Positions 7,701-13,132 of a stretch of 13,132 nt of DNA are shown here, piece after piece. The position numbers and the translations under genes were made by a program. The stretch spans positions 1 to 13,132 of the forward strand of contig CAYGKP010000055.1 in NCBI GenBank assembly GCA_964350605.1. Reading direction: 5' to 3'. This stretch comes from CAYGKP01 sp964350605 (GTDB lineage Bacteria > Bacteroidota > Bacteroidia > Cytophagales > JAAEPT01). Each line of letters opens with the position of its first letter. Position 1 is the stretch's first letter. Under the pieces are notes generated by a model. It saw only the letters and a program-made list of their open reading frames with translations, had not been told where the DNA came from and did not search any database.

Positions 7701-9541
7701 TCCAAGAAGTCCGAACGTAATTCGAGGCGGCGTTGGCTGTTGCCCTCGTCATAAACACTGACCAGCAACTGTTTCATGGTCAAGGGCGTGCCATGATAGT
7801 AAAGCGCGGTACTATCAATTTGAAGCGTACCCGTTAGGTGTTCGAGGCTGAAGTCCTCCAGGTCGGTCACCAAGTGGGTATGCAGTGTCGAGCTATCGGT
7901 TGTGAAGCCGAGTTCCCGCAAGTCTGCCCAATGAACATCAAGATCCAGGTACAATGCCTGCTCGGTGGGGTCGAAGTCGATGCGGCCGTTGCTTGCGATT
8001 TGCAGCGACTTGTCATCCACTTTCAGAGTTTCAGTGGCCACGGCGTCTTCTAGTCCCCCTTCCAGGTAGACGTTTTTTACGGCTTTGCCATTGAGCCCGA
8101 AGTAGTGCATGTCAAGCTGCACGTCGGATTTGGCGCGCTGTGGGTCGATGCCATGCCCTTTGGCTTTTAGTTGGAAGGTGGTGGGCCCCAGAGAGGTCAT
8201 TTGAAGGATGCGCCCCAGGTGCAGGTTCTCTGCTTCGAGCGAGATGTCGTAGCGATGGTCGTCACCTTTCGGGTCGAGGCCCACTTTCGCTTCCGTCACG
8301 AAGCTGCCCGCTTCGGTCCGGAACTGCCCGTCGAGCAGAAGGTCGGAGGGGCGACCTTTGATCTTGGCATTGAACAGGACGTGGCCGAACCGTGCGATCA
8401 TGTCGGTGACCGCTGGTGGGGCATAGAGGGCCAAGTCTTCGGCGAAGATGTCCGAGGTTCGGAACTCAGCATCCACGAACAAGCTGTCGGGGTTGGGCAG
8501 GCCGGTGATGTGCAAGTCGCCATCCAAGTGGCTATGGCGCGGCCCGAAGCCCAACGTGTAGTTGCGCATCAGGATGTCGTCGAGCGTTCCCACGACGATC
8601 CCGTTAAAGGTCCACAGGTCGTGGTAGTCCTTCAGGCTAGGAACCAGGTAGGCCAGGTCCTCGGTGGCAATGACGACTCCGCGCAGGTTGGCCTCCAAGC
8701 GGACTTGGTCGATGGCCGTGCTTAACTGGCCAATCGAATCATAGCGGACGATGATATCATCTCCAATGCTACTCTCGCCGAACTGCAGATGGAGGTCCAG
8801 GGCTTCAAGACTTTTTGGGGTTTTGCGGAAGAAGACCGAAAGGTCGTCGAGTGTAAAGCCGGAGTGGCGTTCGTGTGCGTGGACGTGGGCCAGGCGCAGT
8901 TGCAGGGTGTCTTCGCCCAAGTAGAAGTTGTCCAGGTGGAGCGACAGGGAATCAATGTCCATCTCCTGAAAATCAATTCTACCTGGATGGCTCGTCGGCT
9001 TGGCACCTTTGATGCCCGTGGCAAAGCGTCCATTGCGTATTTCCAGGGCCTTGACCTTCACACGCGTCGGTTTGGCGTTCGGATCCTCGGGGCTGGATGG
9101 TCCGATCAGCTCATTCAGGCGGACAAGGAAGTAATCGAAGTTGCTCGTGCCGGTGGTGGTGTCTGTCGTGATCCGACCATAGGGAGCCACCAGCGTGACT
9201 TGGTCAATGACGATGACCGGGCCCAGGAGCTTGAACAGATCAAAGTCCACGCGAAGCGAGCCGATGCCGAACAGCAACGTTCCATCCGGCTCGTGTACTC
9301 GCACCCCTTTTAGCGCCGCCTCGTCGAGCCAACGGATGGCCACGCGGTCCACCTCGACGGGGTGGCCCAATTCGTCGGTCAGGTAACCAGCCGCCCGTTG
9401 GGTCACCCAAGTTTGGACAGCAGGTAGTTGCATGGCCACCACCACGAGCACCACAACGCGCAGGGTCGCCAGCGTTCCGCGCACCACAATCTTACGAGTG
9501 GTGCGTTTGGTAACTTGCCAGCGGCTTTCCAGGCGACTCAC
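4778..9541 (-). CDS. tamB: TamB-type translocation/assembly module protein
   Basis: A 1587-residue member of the TamB/AsmA-like family, inner-membrane anchored proteins that span the periplasm as a long beta-taco and act in outer-membrane protein assembly or phospholipid transport. After a basic start there is one membrane anchor (about residues 22-43, TLATLRVVVLVVVAMQL). Then come over 1000 residues of beta-rich repeats with recurring units of the LxLxxLxL and FDGxxxI kind. The conserved C-terminal TamB domain (old DUF490) spans about 1215-1535, with GDIIRAQGDG, GDFSLLGDFNIHKGSYNFTM and SGSHIVWNGDPYSGYMEV. A Lys/Glu/Pro-rich tail ends the protein. Charged, helix-like stretches interrupt the repeats near 627-660 and 1188-1223. 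The start is GTG at 9541; the next in-frame ATG lies inside the anchor, so GTG is preferred. The start is 13 bp from divergent tsaD. No TamA/TamL-like barrel gene is in the window. Confidence 0.93.
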   Translation of the reverse strand: MSRLESRWQVTKRTTRKIVVRGTLATLRVVVLVVVAMQLPAVQTWVTQRAAGYLTDELGHPVEVDRVAIRWLDEAALKGVRVHEPDGTLLFGIGSLRVDFDLFKLLGPVIVIDQVTLVAPYGRITTDTTTGTSNFDYFLVRLNELIGPSSPEDPNAKPTRVKVKALEIRNGRFATGIKGAKPTSHPGRIDFQEMDIDSLSLHLDNFYLGEDTLQLRLAHVHAHERHSGFTLDDLSVFFRKTPKSLEALDLHLQFGESSIGDDIIVRYDSIGQLSTAIDQVRLEANLRGVVIATEDLAYLVPSLKDYHDLWTFNGIVVGTLDDILMRNYTLGFGPRHSHLDGDLHITGLPNPDSLFVDAEFRTSDIFAEDLALYAPPAVTDMIARFGHVLFNAKIKGRPSDLLLDGQFRTEAGSFVTEAKVGLDPKGDDHRYDISLEAENLHLGRILQMTSLGPTTFQLKAKGHGIDPQRAKSDVQLDMHYFGLNGKAVKNVYLEGGLEDAVATETLKVDDKSLQIASNGRIDFDPTEQALYLDLDVHWADLRELGFTTDSSTLHTHLVTDLEDFSLEHLTGTLQIDSTALYYHGTPLTMKQLLVSVYDEGNSQRRLELRSDFLETNVYGGFSFDRLGAEFADVIEEYGLMVRNNTQKTRAYYEEKKRLQRGQQFPLEQLNFNGKLLEIDPLLAVFLPQLYLSPKSIFSGRVKSGQAFEANIAFKVDSLKYDSLGVYGNYLEFSSSKLRDSSVALVYLYTEATAVTRNEEAMIRDGFIEFIWDRDHVKFSTGLKDAEAYNGVEMAGDVDFKRDTTRIHFDQFDVRIVDQLWRIQGDNLVRIAGKEVHFDNLRLTNGRQSLQIDGDISEDPEKQAHLQVRNIDLGELLSNEDVGFKGIMSLQVNAQDLYNSPQINASYYTNRIWILRPLTGQTTEVGSLNGKLDYEHKKQLITTQSRLMGKRGQRPPLDISGTISLDSNKTEQLDLDIVLDSLPMSIIEPFTVGNLSRVEGQFHSLIHVGGRLDKPKMRGNLALANAKFHVDYLNTTYSIFTKLRPDAEDPRQPYVPHILLYGDTIQMLNLTQPGTEQFNCLILRDSTYRENDKFKLRDDYGAAHVYGYLLLGANGLTSRLKVNLSNFLVMNQKQKKESLFFGPVRCSGMVEALGPFDNLVVNGKQVKVMDGTRFHIPLEGYSTVSNREYITYVSREEKEAEQVERERQERIAAKRTEINKRKADISGLLMNLNLDVQPEAYFEIIFDSKAGDIIRAQGDGIMEMKIDTRGDFSLLGDFNIHKGSYNFTMMNIVNKRFDIQSGSHIVWNGDPYSGYMEVSAVYEQRTSLNPILDTSVVNTSSPEARTPVPVQVIMDMKGELLAPEIKFDLVIKDYPATLPGKGSAVVSTQTLVSAFINQVRSNEAEMNRQVFSLLLLKKLSPPGEFQGVGSGVGGSLSELFSNQLSSWVSELDEDLTVNVDLESGQLQVSRQFAEGRLVVSNTRSLGGQNNNTGSNTVGEWTIEYKLLDGRLRARAFNRSNQSLTATNIDNGLGQTYGAGLQYSTGFNNLRELLGLKKKEDKTPKKKSKPKEEPKAAEPPKELELEDEK

Positions 9542-9554
9542 AGGGAGAGAAGAG

Positions 9555-10565
9555 ATGAAATCGGTTGTGGTATTAGGTATTGAGTCGTCCTGCGACGAGA
9601 CGGGTGTGGCATTGATCCGCGACGGAGATCTGATCGGGCATCGCCTGGCGACCCAGTCGGATCATTCCATTTACGGCGGTGTGGTCCCCGAGTTGGCTTC
9701 TCGTGCACACGAACGCAACGTGGTCCCCCTCGTTAACGCGTTGTTGACGCAAACAAATGTACCAAAATCGGGCCTGGACGCAGTGGCCTTTACCCAAGGC
9801 CCCGGATTGCTCGGTTCCTTGCTGGTCGGGGGCTCGTTTGCGAAGGGGTTTGCGCAGGCCCTGGAGCTACCGTTGGTGCCCGTGCATCACATGCGGGCGC
9901 ACGTTTTGGCGCACTTTCTGGCCGATCCGAAACCGACCTTTCCATTTCTCTGCCTGACGGTGAGTGGGGGACATACCCAACTGGTGGTCGTGAAAAGTTT
10001 TTTGGAGATGGAAGTCGTCGGCCAAACCCGCGACGACGCAGTGGGCGAAGCCTTTGACAAAGCGGCGAAGCTGCTCGGTTTGCCGTACCCTGGCGGGATC
10101 GAGATCGATAAGCTCGCGCGGCAAGGCGACGCCAGCCGCTTCTCGTTTCCGCTCTATCAAATGCCGGAACTCGACTATTCCTTCTCGGGCATCAAGACGG
10201 CCATCCTGTACTTTCTTCGCGACCAATTGACGGCTGACAAGGACTTCGTCGAAAAAAATCTCGCCGACCTGTGCGCCAGTATTCAAGGTGCGCTAGTGGA
10301 CCTACTACTGACAAAGCTCATCCAAGCCAGCGAGCAGTTTGGGTTGACCTCCATCGCCATCGCGGGGGGCGTGGCCGCCAACACGGGCCTGCGTACGCGC
10401 TTGCAGCAGGAGGCTCAAACCCGGGGCTGGGAACTCTTCGTGCCCGACCTGATGTATTGCACCGACAACGCGGCGATGATTGCCCTCACCGGATACCATT
10501 ACTTTCGTGCAGGCCAAGTGGCGGACCTATCGGTCAGCCCATCGCCCCGTTTGCCCTTTAGTTGA
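9555..10565 (+). CDS. tsaD: tRNA N6-threonylcarbamoyladenosine synthase subunit TsaD
   Basis: TsaD (YgjD/Kae1/Gcp family) transfers the threonylcarbamoyl group from threonylcarbamoyl-AMP to A37 of ANN-decoding tRNAs, working with TsaB and TsaE in the cytoplasm. The protein has 336 residues, the standard length. Visible hallmarks are GIESSCDETGVAL (8-20), YGGVVPELASRAH (40-52), TQGPGLLGSLLVG (80-92), the metal-binding HMRAH (His112 and His116), the nucleotide-binding SGGHT, GEAFDKAAKLLGL, and the C-terminal GGVAANTGLR and CTDNAAMIA with the metal-binding Asp. The ATG at 9555 is chosen because the family begins right at this point and a purine-rich AGGGAG lies 7 bp upstream (9542-9547). An ATG at 9432 would add 41 residues that only mirror tamB. 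It is followed after 11 bp by smpB. Confidence 0.97.
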   Translation: MKSVVVLGIESSCDETGVALIRDGDLIGHRLATQSDHSIYGGVVPELASRAHERNVVPLVNALLTQTNVPKSGLDAVAFTQGPGLLGSLLVGGSFAKGFAQALELPLVPVHHMRAHVLAHFLADPKPTFPFLCLTVSGGHTQLVVVKSFLEMEVVGQTRDDAVGEAFDKAAKLLGLPYPGGIEIDKLARQGDASRFSFPLYQMPELDYSFSGIKTAILYFLRDQLTADKDFVEKNLADLCASIQGALVDLLLTKLIQASEQFGLTSIAIAGGVAANTGLRTRLQQEAQTRGWELFVPDLMYCTDNAAMIALTGYHYFRAGQVADLSVSPSPRLPFS

Positions 10566-10576
10566 TCTCACAGCAG

Positions 10577-11035
10577 ATGGCTGTCTCGAAATATCCCAAG
10601 ACTCTCAACATCAAGAACCGCCGCGCACGGTTCGACTACGAATTGCTCGATACGTTCGTGGCTGGCATGGTCTTGCAGGGTACCGAGATCAAATCGATCC
10701 GCCAGGGCAAGGCCAGCTTGCAGGAGGCCTATTGCATCGTAGTGAACGGCGAGCTGTTCATCAAGAGCATGCACATCAACACCTATTTGCAGGGCTCCTA
10801 TAACAACCACGAAACCCTGCGCGAGCGTAAACTCCTTCTCTCCAAGCGCGAGCTGCGCAAGATCGAGAAGGAGGCCAAAGTGACAGGCATCAGCATCGTA
10901 CCCACCCGCTTGTTCATCAGCGATCGGGGCTATGCGAAGGTCGAAATCGCCTTGGCCCGTGGTAAAAAGAGCCATGACAAGCGTGATTCGATCAAAAAGC
11001 GCGACACCGAGCGGGAAGTGGGTCGCAAGCTCTAG
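10577..11035 (+). CDS. smpB: SsrA-binding protein SmpB
   Basis: SmpB binds tmRNA (SsrA) and brings it to stalled ribosomes for trans-translation, which frees the ribosome and tags the unfinished protein for breakdown. The protein has 152 residues, typical for the family. Conserved parts seen are IKNRRARFDYELLD (12-25), GMVLQGTEIKSIRQGKASL (30-48), the HINTY...NNHETLRERKLLL segment, and the basic C-terminal tail KKSHDKRDSIKKRD that enters the empty mRNA channel. The ATG at 10577 is preferred over a TTG at 10562 that would overlap the tsaD stop. There is no Shine-Dalgarno sequence, but the 11-bp gap to tsaD suggests shared transcription. The tmRNA gene is not in the window. Confidence 0.97.
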   Translation: MAVSKYPKTLNIKNRRARFDYELLDTFVAGMVLQGTEIKSIRQGKASLQEAYCIVVNGELFIKSMHINTYLQGSYNNHETLRERKLLLSKRELRKIEKEAKVTGISIVPTRLFISDRGYAKVEIALARGKKSHDKRDSIKKRDTEREVGRKL

Positions 11036-11052
11036 CCAGTTCCCGCACTGGC
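11035..11052 (+). other. Hairpin at the smpB stop codon
   Basis: GCCAGT and ACTGGC form a perfect 6-bp stem with a 6-nt loop, starting at the last base of the smpB TAG. The sequence after it (GCAAACGG) has no T-run, so it is not a classical intrinsic terminator. It could slow 3' decay or be a chance inverted repeat. Confidence 0.3.
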
Positions 11053-11089
11053 GCAAACGGCGTGGATCAAACGGCTATCTTGCTGGTTC

Positions 11090-11824
11090 ATGACCCAGTT
11101 CGCCACCCACCGCTGCCTGTTTTCCAAGTTCCCGGTCCGGGAAGAACCCGCGCACCGCGCTCAAATGACAACCGAAGTCCTCTTCGGCGAGCAACTTGTG
11201 TTACTAGAAGAGAAGGGTGACTGGGGGCGTTTCCGCTTGCCGATGGACGAGTACGAAGGCTGGTTGCCGCTCGAGCCTATGTTTCTTTTGGAGGGAGAAA
11301 TTGAGACCAGCTTCCGCACGATGCTCGACACCGTGGGTCTGACCAACATCCAAGGCCAAGCGCGGATGGTGTGGCAGGGGAGCCCAATCCCTCCTGGATT
11401 GAACATCGAGGCGAAGACGGGCGTGGTCCTCGCGCCGGCGGCCTTACAGATTGGCCTCAGCTATTTGGGCGTGCCTTACCTCTGGGGTGGGCGCACCCGC
11501 GCAGGCCTCGACTGTTCGGGCTTGACCCAGACGCTGTGCCGCATGGCGGGCCTCCTGATTCCCCGCGACGCGTACCAACAGGCCGAAGAAGGGGATGGGG
11601 TAGAAATGGGCCAACACCAGACGGGCGACCTGGCCTACTTCACCAACGAGGAAAACCGCATCACGCACGTGGGTCTAGTGATGAGCCCCGATCGAATCCT
11701 GCATGCCAGCCACTGGGTGCGCCTCGACAAGTTTGATTCCCGCGGAATTTGGCATGGGGAGAAATTAACGCACCATTTATCGGGATTTCGCCGTATTTTC
11801 AGGCAACCTGCCGAAGAGAGATGA
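11090..11824 (+). CDS. C40 family (NlpC/P60) peptidase with SH3-like N-terminus
   Basis: A 244-residue cysteine peptidase. Residues 1-65 form an SH3b-like unit (LFGEQLVLLEEKGDWGRFRL ... EGWLPLEPM). Residues about 115-235 are the NlpC/P60 domain, with YLGVPYLWGGRTRAGLDCSGL carrying the catalytic Cys142, then THVGLV with His193, and ILHASHWV with the third polar residue His205. The family cuts the bond between gamma-D-glutamate and a diamino acid in peptidoglycan stem peptides. No signal peptide is visible, so the protein resembles the cytoplasmic dipeptidyl-peptidase VI/YkfC type used in muropeptide recycling rather than a secreted lysin. The gene begins 54 bp after smpB without a Shine-Dalgarno sequence. 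Its stop overlaps the HNH gene start as ATGA. The catalytic residues are all present. Confidence 0.92.
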   Translation: MTQFATHRCLFSKFPVREEPAHRAQMTTEVLFGEQLVLLEEKGDWGRFRLPMDEYEGWLPLEPMFLLEGEIETSFRTMLDTVGLTNIQGQARMVWQGSPIPPGLNIEAKTGVVLAPAALQIGLSYLGVPYLWGGRTRAGLDCSGLTQTLCRMAGLLIPRDAYQQAEEGDGVEMGQHQTGDLAYFTNEENRITHVGLVMSPDRILHASHWVRLDKFDSRGIWHGEKLTHHLSGFRRIFRQPAEER

Positions 11825-12330
11825 GCAGCTTGCCTGGCCATGTGTTAGTTCTAAATGCCGATTTTCGGGCACTGACCATGTGCAGCGTGGAGCGGGCTTT
11901 TTTGCTTCTCTTCTCGCAAAAGGCCGAAAACGTCGAAATTCTGGAAGGCAGCGTGGTTCGCTCGGTGACTCGCTCGTTCTCGGTTCCCTCCATCATCCGC
12001 TTGGTGCGCTATGTGAACGTGCCCTATAAAGGGGTAATGCTCTCGAAGAACAACGTTTTCAAGCGCGACGCCAGCAGTTGCCAGTATTGCGGCAGTGGCC
12101 GGAACCTGACCCTCGACCACGTCATCCCCCGCAGTCGTGGGGGCCAAACCAAGTGGACCAACTTGGTGACCGCCTGTTCGCCTTGCAATTCGGTGAAAGG
12201 AAACCGAACACCGAAGGAGGCGCAGATGCCCTTGCGGCGCCAGCCTTTTCGCCCTTCGTTCCTGTTGCTTCTGAAAATTTCGGGCGGCAGTTCATACGAA
12301 CGCTGGCGGCCCTACTTGGAACGGGGCTAG
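11821..12330 (+). CDS. HNH endonuclease family protein
   Basis: A 169-residue protein. Residues 1-80 (beginning MSSLPGHVLVLNADFRALTM) are the conserved N-terminal region of a widespread family of small HNH proteins. The HNH zinc finger lies at 87-130: Cys87-x-x-Cys90, LDHVIPRSRGG with Asp99-His100, Asn114 in WTNLVTAC, and Cys119-x-x-Cys122-Asn123, ending in KGNRTP. All metal and catalytic positions are intact, so it should be an active metal-dependent nuclease. The biological role of this family is not established. The ATG at 11821 overlaps the peptidase stop by 4 bp (ATGA) and matches the family's usual N-terminus. An ATG at 11749 would add 24 residues that only shadow the peptidase. There is no modification enzyme beside it, so nothing suggests a restriction system. 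Confidence 0.9.
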   Translation: MSSLPGHVLVLNADFRALTMCSVERAFLLLFSQKAENVEILEGSVVRSVTRSFSVPSIIRLVRYVNVPYKGVMLSKNNVFKRDASSCQYCGSGRNLTLDHVIPRSRGGQTKWTNLVTACSPCNSVKGNRTPKEAQMPLRRQPFRPSFLLLLKISGGSSYERWRPYLERG

Positions 12331-12363
12331 CTCACCAGAAAAGCTGCGGGAAAAGAGTTGCGC

Positions 12364-12390
12364 CCGCTGCTGGCGATCTGGCAGGGTTTT
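12364..12390 (+). terminator. Possible intrinsic terminator after the HNH gene
   Basis: CC-(G)-CTGC and GCAG-GG can pair as six base pairs with one bulged G around a 10-nt loop, followed directly by TTTT. It lies 34 bp after the HNH stop and just before the rpsA promoter element, where a terminator is expected. The stem is short and the T-run has only four bases, so support is modest. Confidence 0.35.
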
Positions 12391-12392
12391 CC

Positions 12393-12400
12393 TACTTTTG
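12393..12400 (+). promoter_or_regulatory. Bacteroidota-type -7 promoter element for rpsA
   Basis: TACTTTTG is a full match to the TAnnTTTG consensus. It lies in the only sizeable intergenic gap, 148 bp before the rpsA ATG. Transcription would begin near 12405-12408, giving a leader of about 140 nt that opens with the hairpin at 12405-12420. No clear -33 element is visible at the normal distance. Confidence 0.55.
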
Positions 12401-12404
12401 CGGT

Positions 12405-12518
12405 CCGCTGTTCGCAGCGGGCTCGTTGGAAAGCCCATCAAGCAAGTTTGATTCTATCCCGCAGGTTGCCCGGGCATGGCAACCGAGAAGTCGTCCCCGC
12501 AGTGCGCCCCGCGCCTGC
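12405..12518 (+). promoter_or_regulatory. Structured rpsA leader with three hairpins
   Basis: Three inverted repeats follow one another. The first is CCGCTG / CAGCGG (12405-12420, loop TTCG). The second is GGTTGCC / GGCAACC (12464-12484, 7 bp, 7-nt loop). The third is GCAG(T)GCGC / GCGCCTGC (12499-12518, 8 bp with one bulged T and a CCC loop). The leader has no Shine-Dalgarno sequence before the rpsA ATG; the last 20 bases are pyrimidine-rich. In gamma-proteobacteria the rpsA start region also folds into three hairpins without a good Shine-Dalgarno sequence and is the target of S1 autoregulation. A similar role here is inference. The 218-bp stretch 12331-12548 otherwise holds no gene that I can see. 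Confidence 0.45.
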
Positions 12519-12548
12519 CACACTTGACGCTTCTCCCCGCATCCACTC

Positions 12549-13132
12549 ATGGCGGAACGCAAAGAATTGGCCACTCCTCCCCAGGACTTTAACTGGGATG
12601 AACTGGAGGAGGCCGTAGGTTTTACCACCTCAAAAAGCCCCGAGCGCGCAGCGCTGGAGCAGAAATACGACGAATCGCTGGGCACTATCAGCGAGCGCGA
12701 ACTGGTTGAAGGCACCATCGTTGGCATCTCCGATAAGGACGTGATCATCAACGTGGGCTTCAAGTCTGACGGCCTGGTGCCGGTCAGCGAGTTCCGCGAA
12801 GACGAAGGCCCCTTGCGCGTTGGCGGAAAGGTGGAAGTCTTCATCGAAGCCCAAGAGGACGAGAACGGACAACTGATCCTCTCGCGTCGCAAGGCGAAAA
12901 TCCTTAAAGCTTGGGAAATCATCAAGCAAGGCCTCGAACAGGACAATGTCCTGGAAGGCTTGGTCAAGCGCCGCACGAAAGGTGGCTTGATCGTCGATGT
13001 TCACGGTGTCGAGGCGTTCTTGCCTGGCTCGCAAGTGGACGTCAAGCCGATCCGCGACTTCGACGTCTACGTCGGCAAGTCGATGGAGGTCAAGGTTGTG
13101 AAAATCAACTACGCGAACGACAACGTGGTTGT
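12549..13132 (+). CDS. rpsA: 30S ribosomal protein S1, N-terminal part (cut by window edge)
   Basis: The frame from the ATG at 12549 stays open to the right edge (194 codons). It begins MAERKELATPPQDFNWDELE, an acidic N-terminal segment typical of Bacteroidota S1. The first S1 (OB-fold) domain lies at about 52-115 (LVEGTIVGISDKDVIINVGF, then GLVPVSEF and LILSRRKA). The second begins near 133 (NVLEGLVKRRTKGGLIVDV, then VEAFLPGSQVD). The pattern of these first two domains is that of ribosomal S1, where they bind the ribosome, rather than of a single-domain S1 protein. S1 binds mRNA and helps place it on the 30S subunit, which matters most for messages lacking a Shine-Dalgarno sequence. Family members usually have around 600 residues, so about two thirds of the gene is missing. 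It has its own likely promoter and structured leader. Confidence 0.95.
   Translation, partial: MAERKELATPPQDFNWDELEEAVGFTTSKSPERAALEQKYDESLGTISERELVEGTIVGISDKDVIINVGFKSDGLVPVSEFREDEGPLRVGGKVEVFIEAQEDENGQLILSRRKAKILKAWEIIKQGLEQDNVLEGLVKRRTKGGLIVDVHGVEAFLPGSQVDVKPIRDFDVYVGKSMEVKVVKINYANDNVV

Noticed and set aside
8171..9313. Two plus-strand open frames (8171-8725 and 8789-9313) inside tamB
   Set aside because: Both are shadows of the tamB reading frame. Their protein sequences show no domain or signal and the tamB frame is continuous through them.
9754..9761. TACATTTG on the minus strand within tsaD, about 210 bp before the tamB start, as a tamB promoter
   Set aside because: It matches TAnnTTTG, but a six-base match is expected by chance about once per 4 kb per strand, no -33 box is present and the leader would be unusually long. 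It remains only a candidate.
11821..12330. HNH gene as part of a restriction or anti-phage system
   Set aside because: No methyltransferase, sensor or other defence gene is nearby. The neighbours are housekeeping genes and the family is common in chromosomes.
1..13132. Mobile element, CRISPR array, tRNA or tmRNA gene
   Set aside because: No transposase or integrase, no spaced direct repeats, no terminal inverted repeats with duplications and no tRNA-like cloverleaf were seen on either strand. This was by eye; a tRNA and repeat scan would settle it.

Overview
The window looks like a chromosomal, housekeeping stretch from a member of the Bacteroidota. The reasons are a DUF4290 protein (a family I know only from that phylum), a UvrD/PcrA helicase of Bacteroidota type, a tamB gene divergent from tsaD, a DUF2279 protein, a short Smr protein with a DUF2027-like N-terminus, and -7 promoter elements of the TAnnTTTG type. 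Lines I counted by hand run from about 50 to 65 % GC, which is high for the phylum. I cannot name a genus. I see no tRNA, rRNA, CRISPR array, insertion sequence or prophage gene.

Left and middle part (1-9541): six genes, all on the minus strand, read from right to left. They are tamB (9541-4778, very large envelope protein), a DUF2279 exported/membrane protein (4788-3871, overlapping the tamB end by 11 bp), a small Smr-domain protein (3847-3335), a family-2-like glycosyltransferase (3335-2661, start overlapping the Smr stop as TAATG), the PcrA/UvrD helicase (2597-327), and a DUF4290 protein cut by the left edge (238-1) with its own likely promoter. The first four are packed tightly enough to be one transcript.

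Right part (9555-13132): genes on the plus strand. tsaD starts only 13 bp from the tamB start, so the two divergent promoters must lie inside coding sequence. tsaD, smpB, a C40 (NlpC/P60) peptidase and an HNH endonuclease follow closely. The last two overlap as ATGA. A 218-bp gap holds a possible terminator, a perfect TACTTTTG promoter element and three successive hairpins. It leads into rpsA (ribosomal protein S1), which runs off the right edge.

Taken together: envelope biogenesis (TamB, DUF2279, perhaps the glycosyltransferase), tRNA modification (TsaD), ribosome rescue (SmpB), translation initiation (S1), peptidoglycan turnover (C40 peptidase) and DNA maintenance (PcrA, possibly Smr and HNH). 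I found no convincing new defence or mobile system. The most interesting signals are the structured rpsA leader without a Shine-Dalgarno sequence, the translationally coupled peptidase/HNH pair, and the coupled Smr/glycosyltransferase pair.
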